Position numbers and translations under genes: made by a program
Source: Micromonospora nigra
Lineage (GTDB): Bacteria > Actinomycetota > Actinomycetes > Mycobacteriales > Micromonosporaceae
Assembly: GCF_900091585.1 (NCBI RefSeq)
Contig: NZ_FMHT01000003.1
Coordinates: 5,137,501 to 5,201,500 of the forward strand
Direction of reading: 5' to 3'
DNA length: 64,000 nucleotides
In this document: piece after piece, positions 63,998-64,000 of the stretch
How positions within the stretch are numbered: position 1 is the first letter of the stretch
Layout of the letters: each line of letters begins with the position of its first letter
The notes under the pieces: generated by a model
What the model was told of the DNA's origin: nothing
Seen by the model: the letters and a program-made list of their open reading frames with translations, nothing else
The model's database searches: none

Positions 63998-64000
63998 AGA

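Noticed and set aside
1..64000. CRISPR arrays, rRNA or insertion sequences
   Set aside because: No regularly spaced identical repeats, rRNA-like stretches or transposase genes were found on either strand.

Overview
The window is high-GC actinobacterial DNA, most likely from Micromonospora or another member of the Micromonosporaceae. The basis is the very GC-rich codon use, frequent GTG and TTG starts, and host genes typical of that group: a CelR-type operator in front of a family 9 cellulase, DUF397/DUF5753 regulator pairs, a SigB/F-type sigma factor, and GPP34 and EcsC proteins. This is inference from gene content; no rRNA, tRNA or marker gene is present to fix the genus.

Positions 1 to about 39,300 are most of an integrated siphovirus prophage. 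Its left end lies outside the window. Almost everything is on the minus strand and reads right to left. Next to the right end is a large serine integrase (37604-39271). Then comes an accessory or lysogeny arm (30.4-37.3 kb) with a plus-strand regulator pair (DUF5753 HTH protein plus DUF397 protein), small membrane and zinc-ribbon proteins, a polyproline microprotein and a predicted surface-anchored protein. The packaging, head and tail cassette is complete and canonical: HNH, small and large terminase, portal, MuF-like protein, scaffold, capsid, connectors, tail terminator, tail tube, tail-assembly chaperones with a -1 frameshift, tape measure and minor tail proteins. Lysis genes follow (endolysin and two membrane proteins, 13-14.5 kb). 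The early arm (1-12.9 kb) holds a family A DNA polymerase, a primase-helicase, nucleases, a dNMP kinase, a mini-Lsr2 protein and a Gp3-type recombination directionality factor that would partner the integrase.

The prophage has an unusual regulatory layout. Eight copies of a fixed-spacing element (GAACACCT-N10-YGGCCCACT) stand in front of early-arm and right-arm transcription units, several directly after terminators, and none occurs in the structural cassette. Perfect or near-perfect GTTGAACGTTCAAC palindromes lie between operons, and a 9-10 bp CGTTTACACG sequence recurs across the prophage. Two related ~110-bp dyad elements (10.2 kb and 37.4 kb) keep their base-pairing while the arm sequences differ.

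The right attachment junction is at about 39.3 kb. It cuts a host antibiotic-biosynthesis-monooxygenase-type gene, leaving its first ~60 codons (39482 down to ~39300). From there to 64,000 is ordinary chromosome: xthA, a PAC2 protein, a lysozyme-like protein, EcsC, SGNH lipoprotein, aldehyde dehydrogenase, LLM oxidoreductase, GH9 cellulase, PP2C phosphatase, hrpB, a second DUF397/DUF5753 pair, GPP34, APC permease and acetyltransferase, sigma factor, a frameshifted acetoacetate-decarboxylase-like gene, phospholipase D-like protein, pirin and a MarR regulator.
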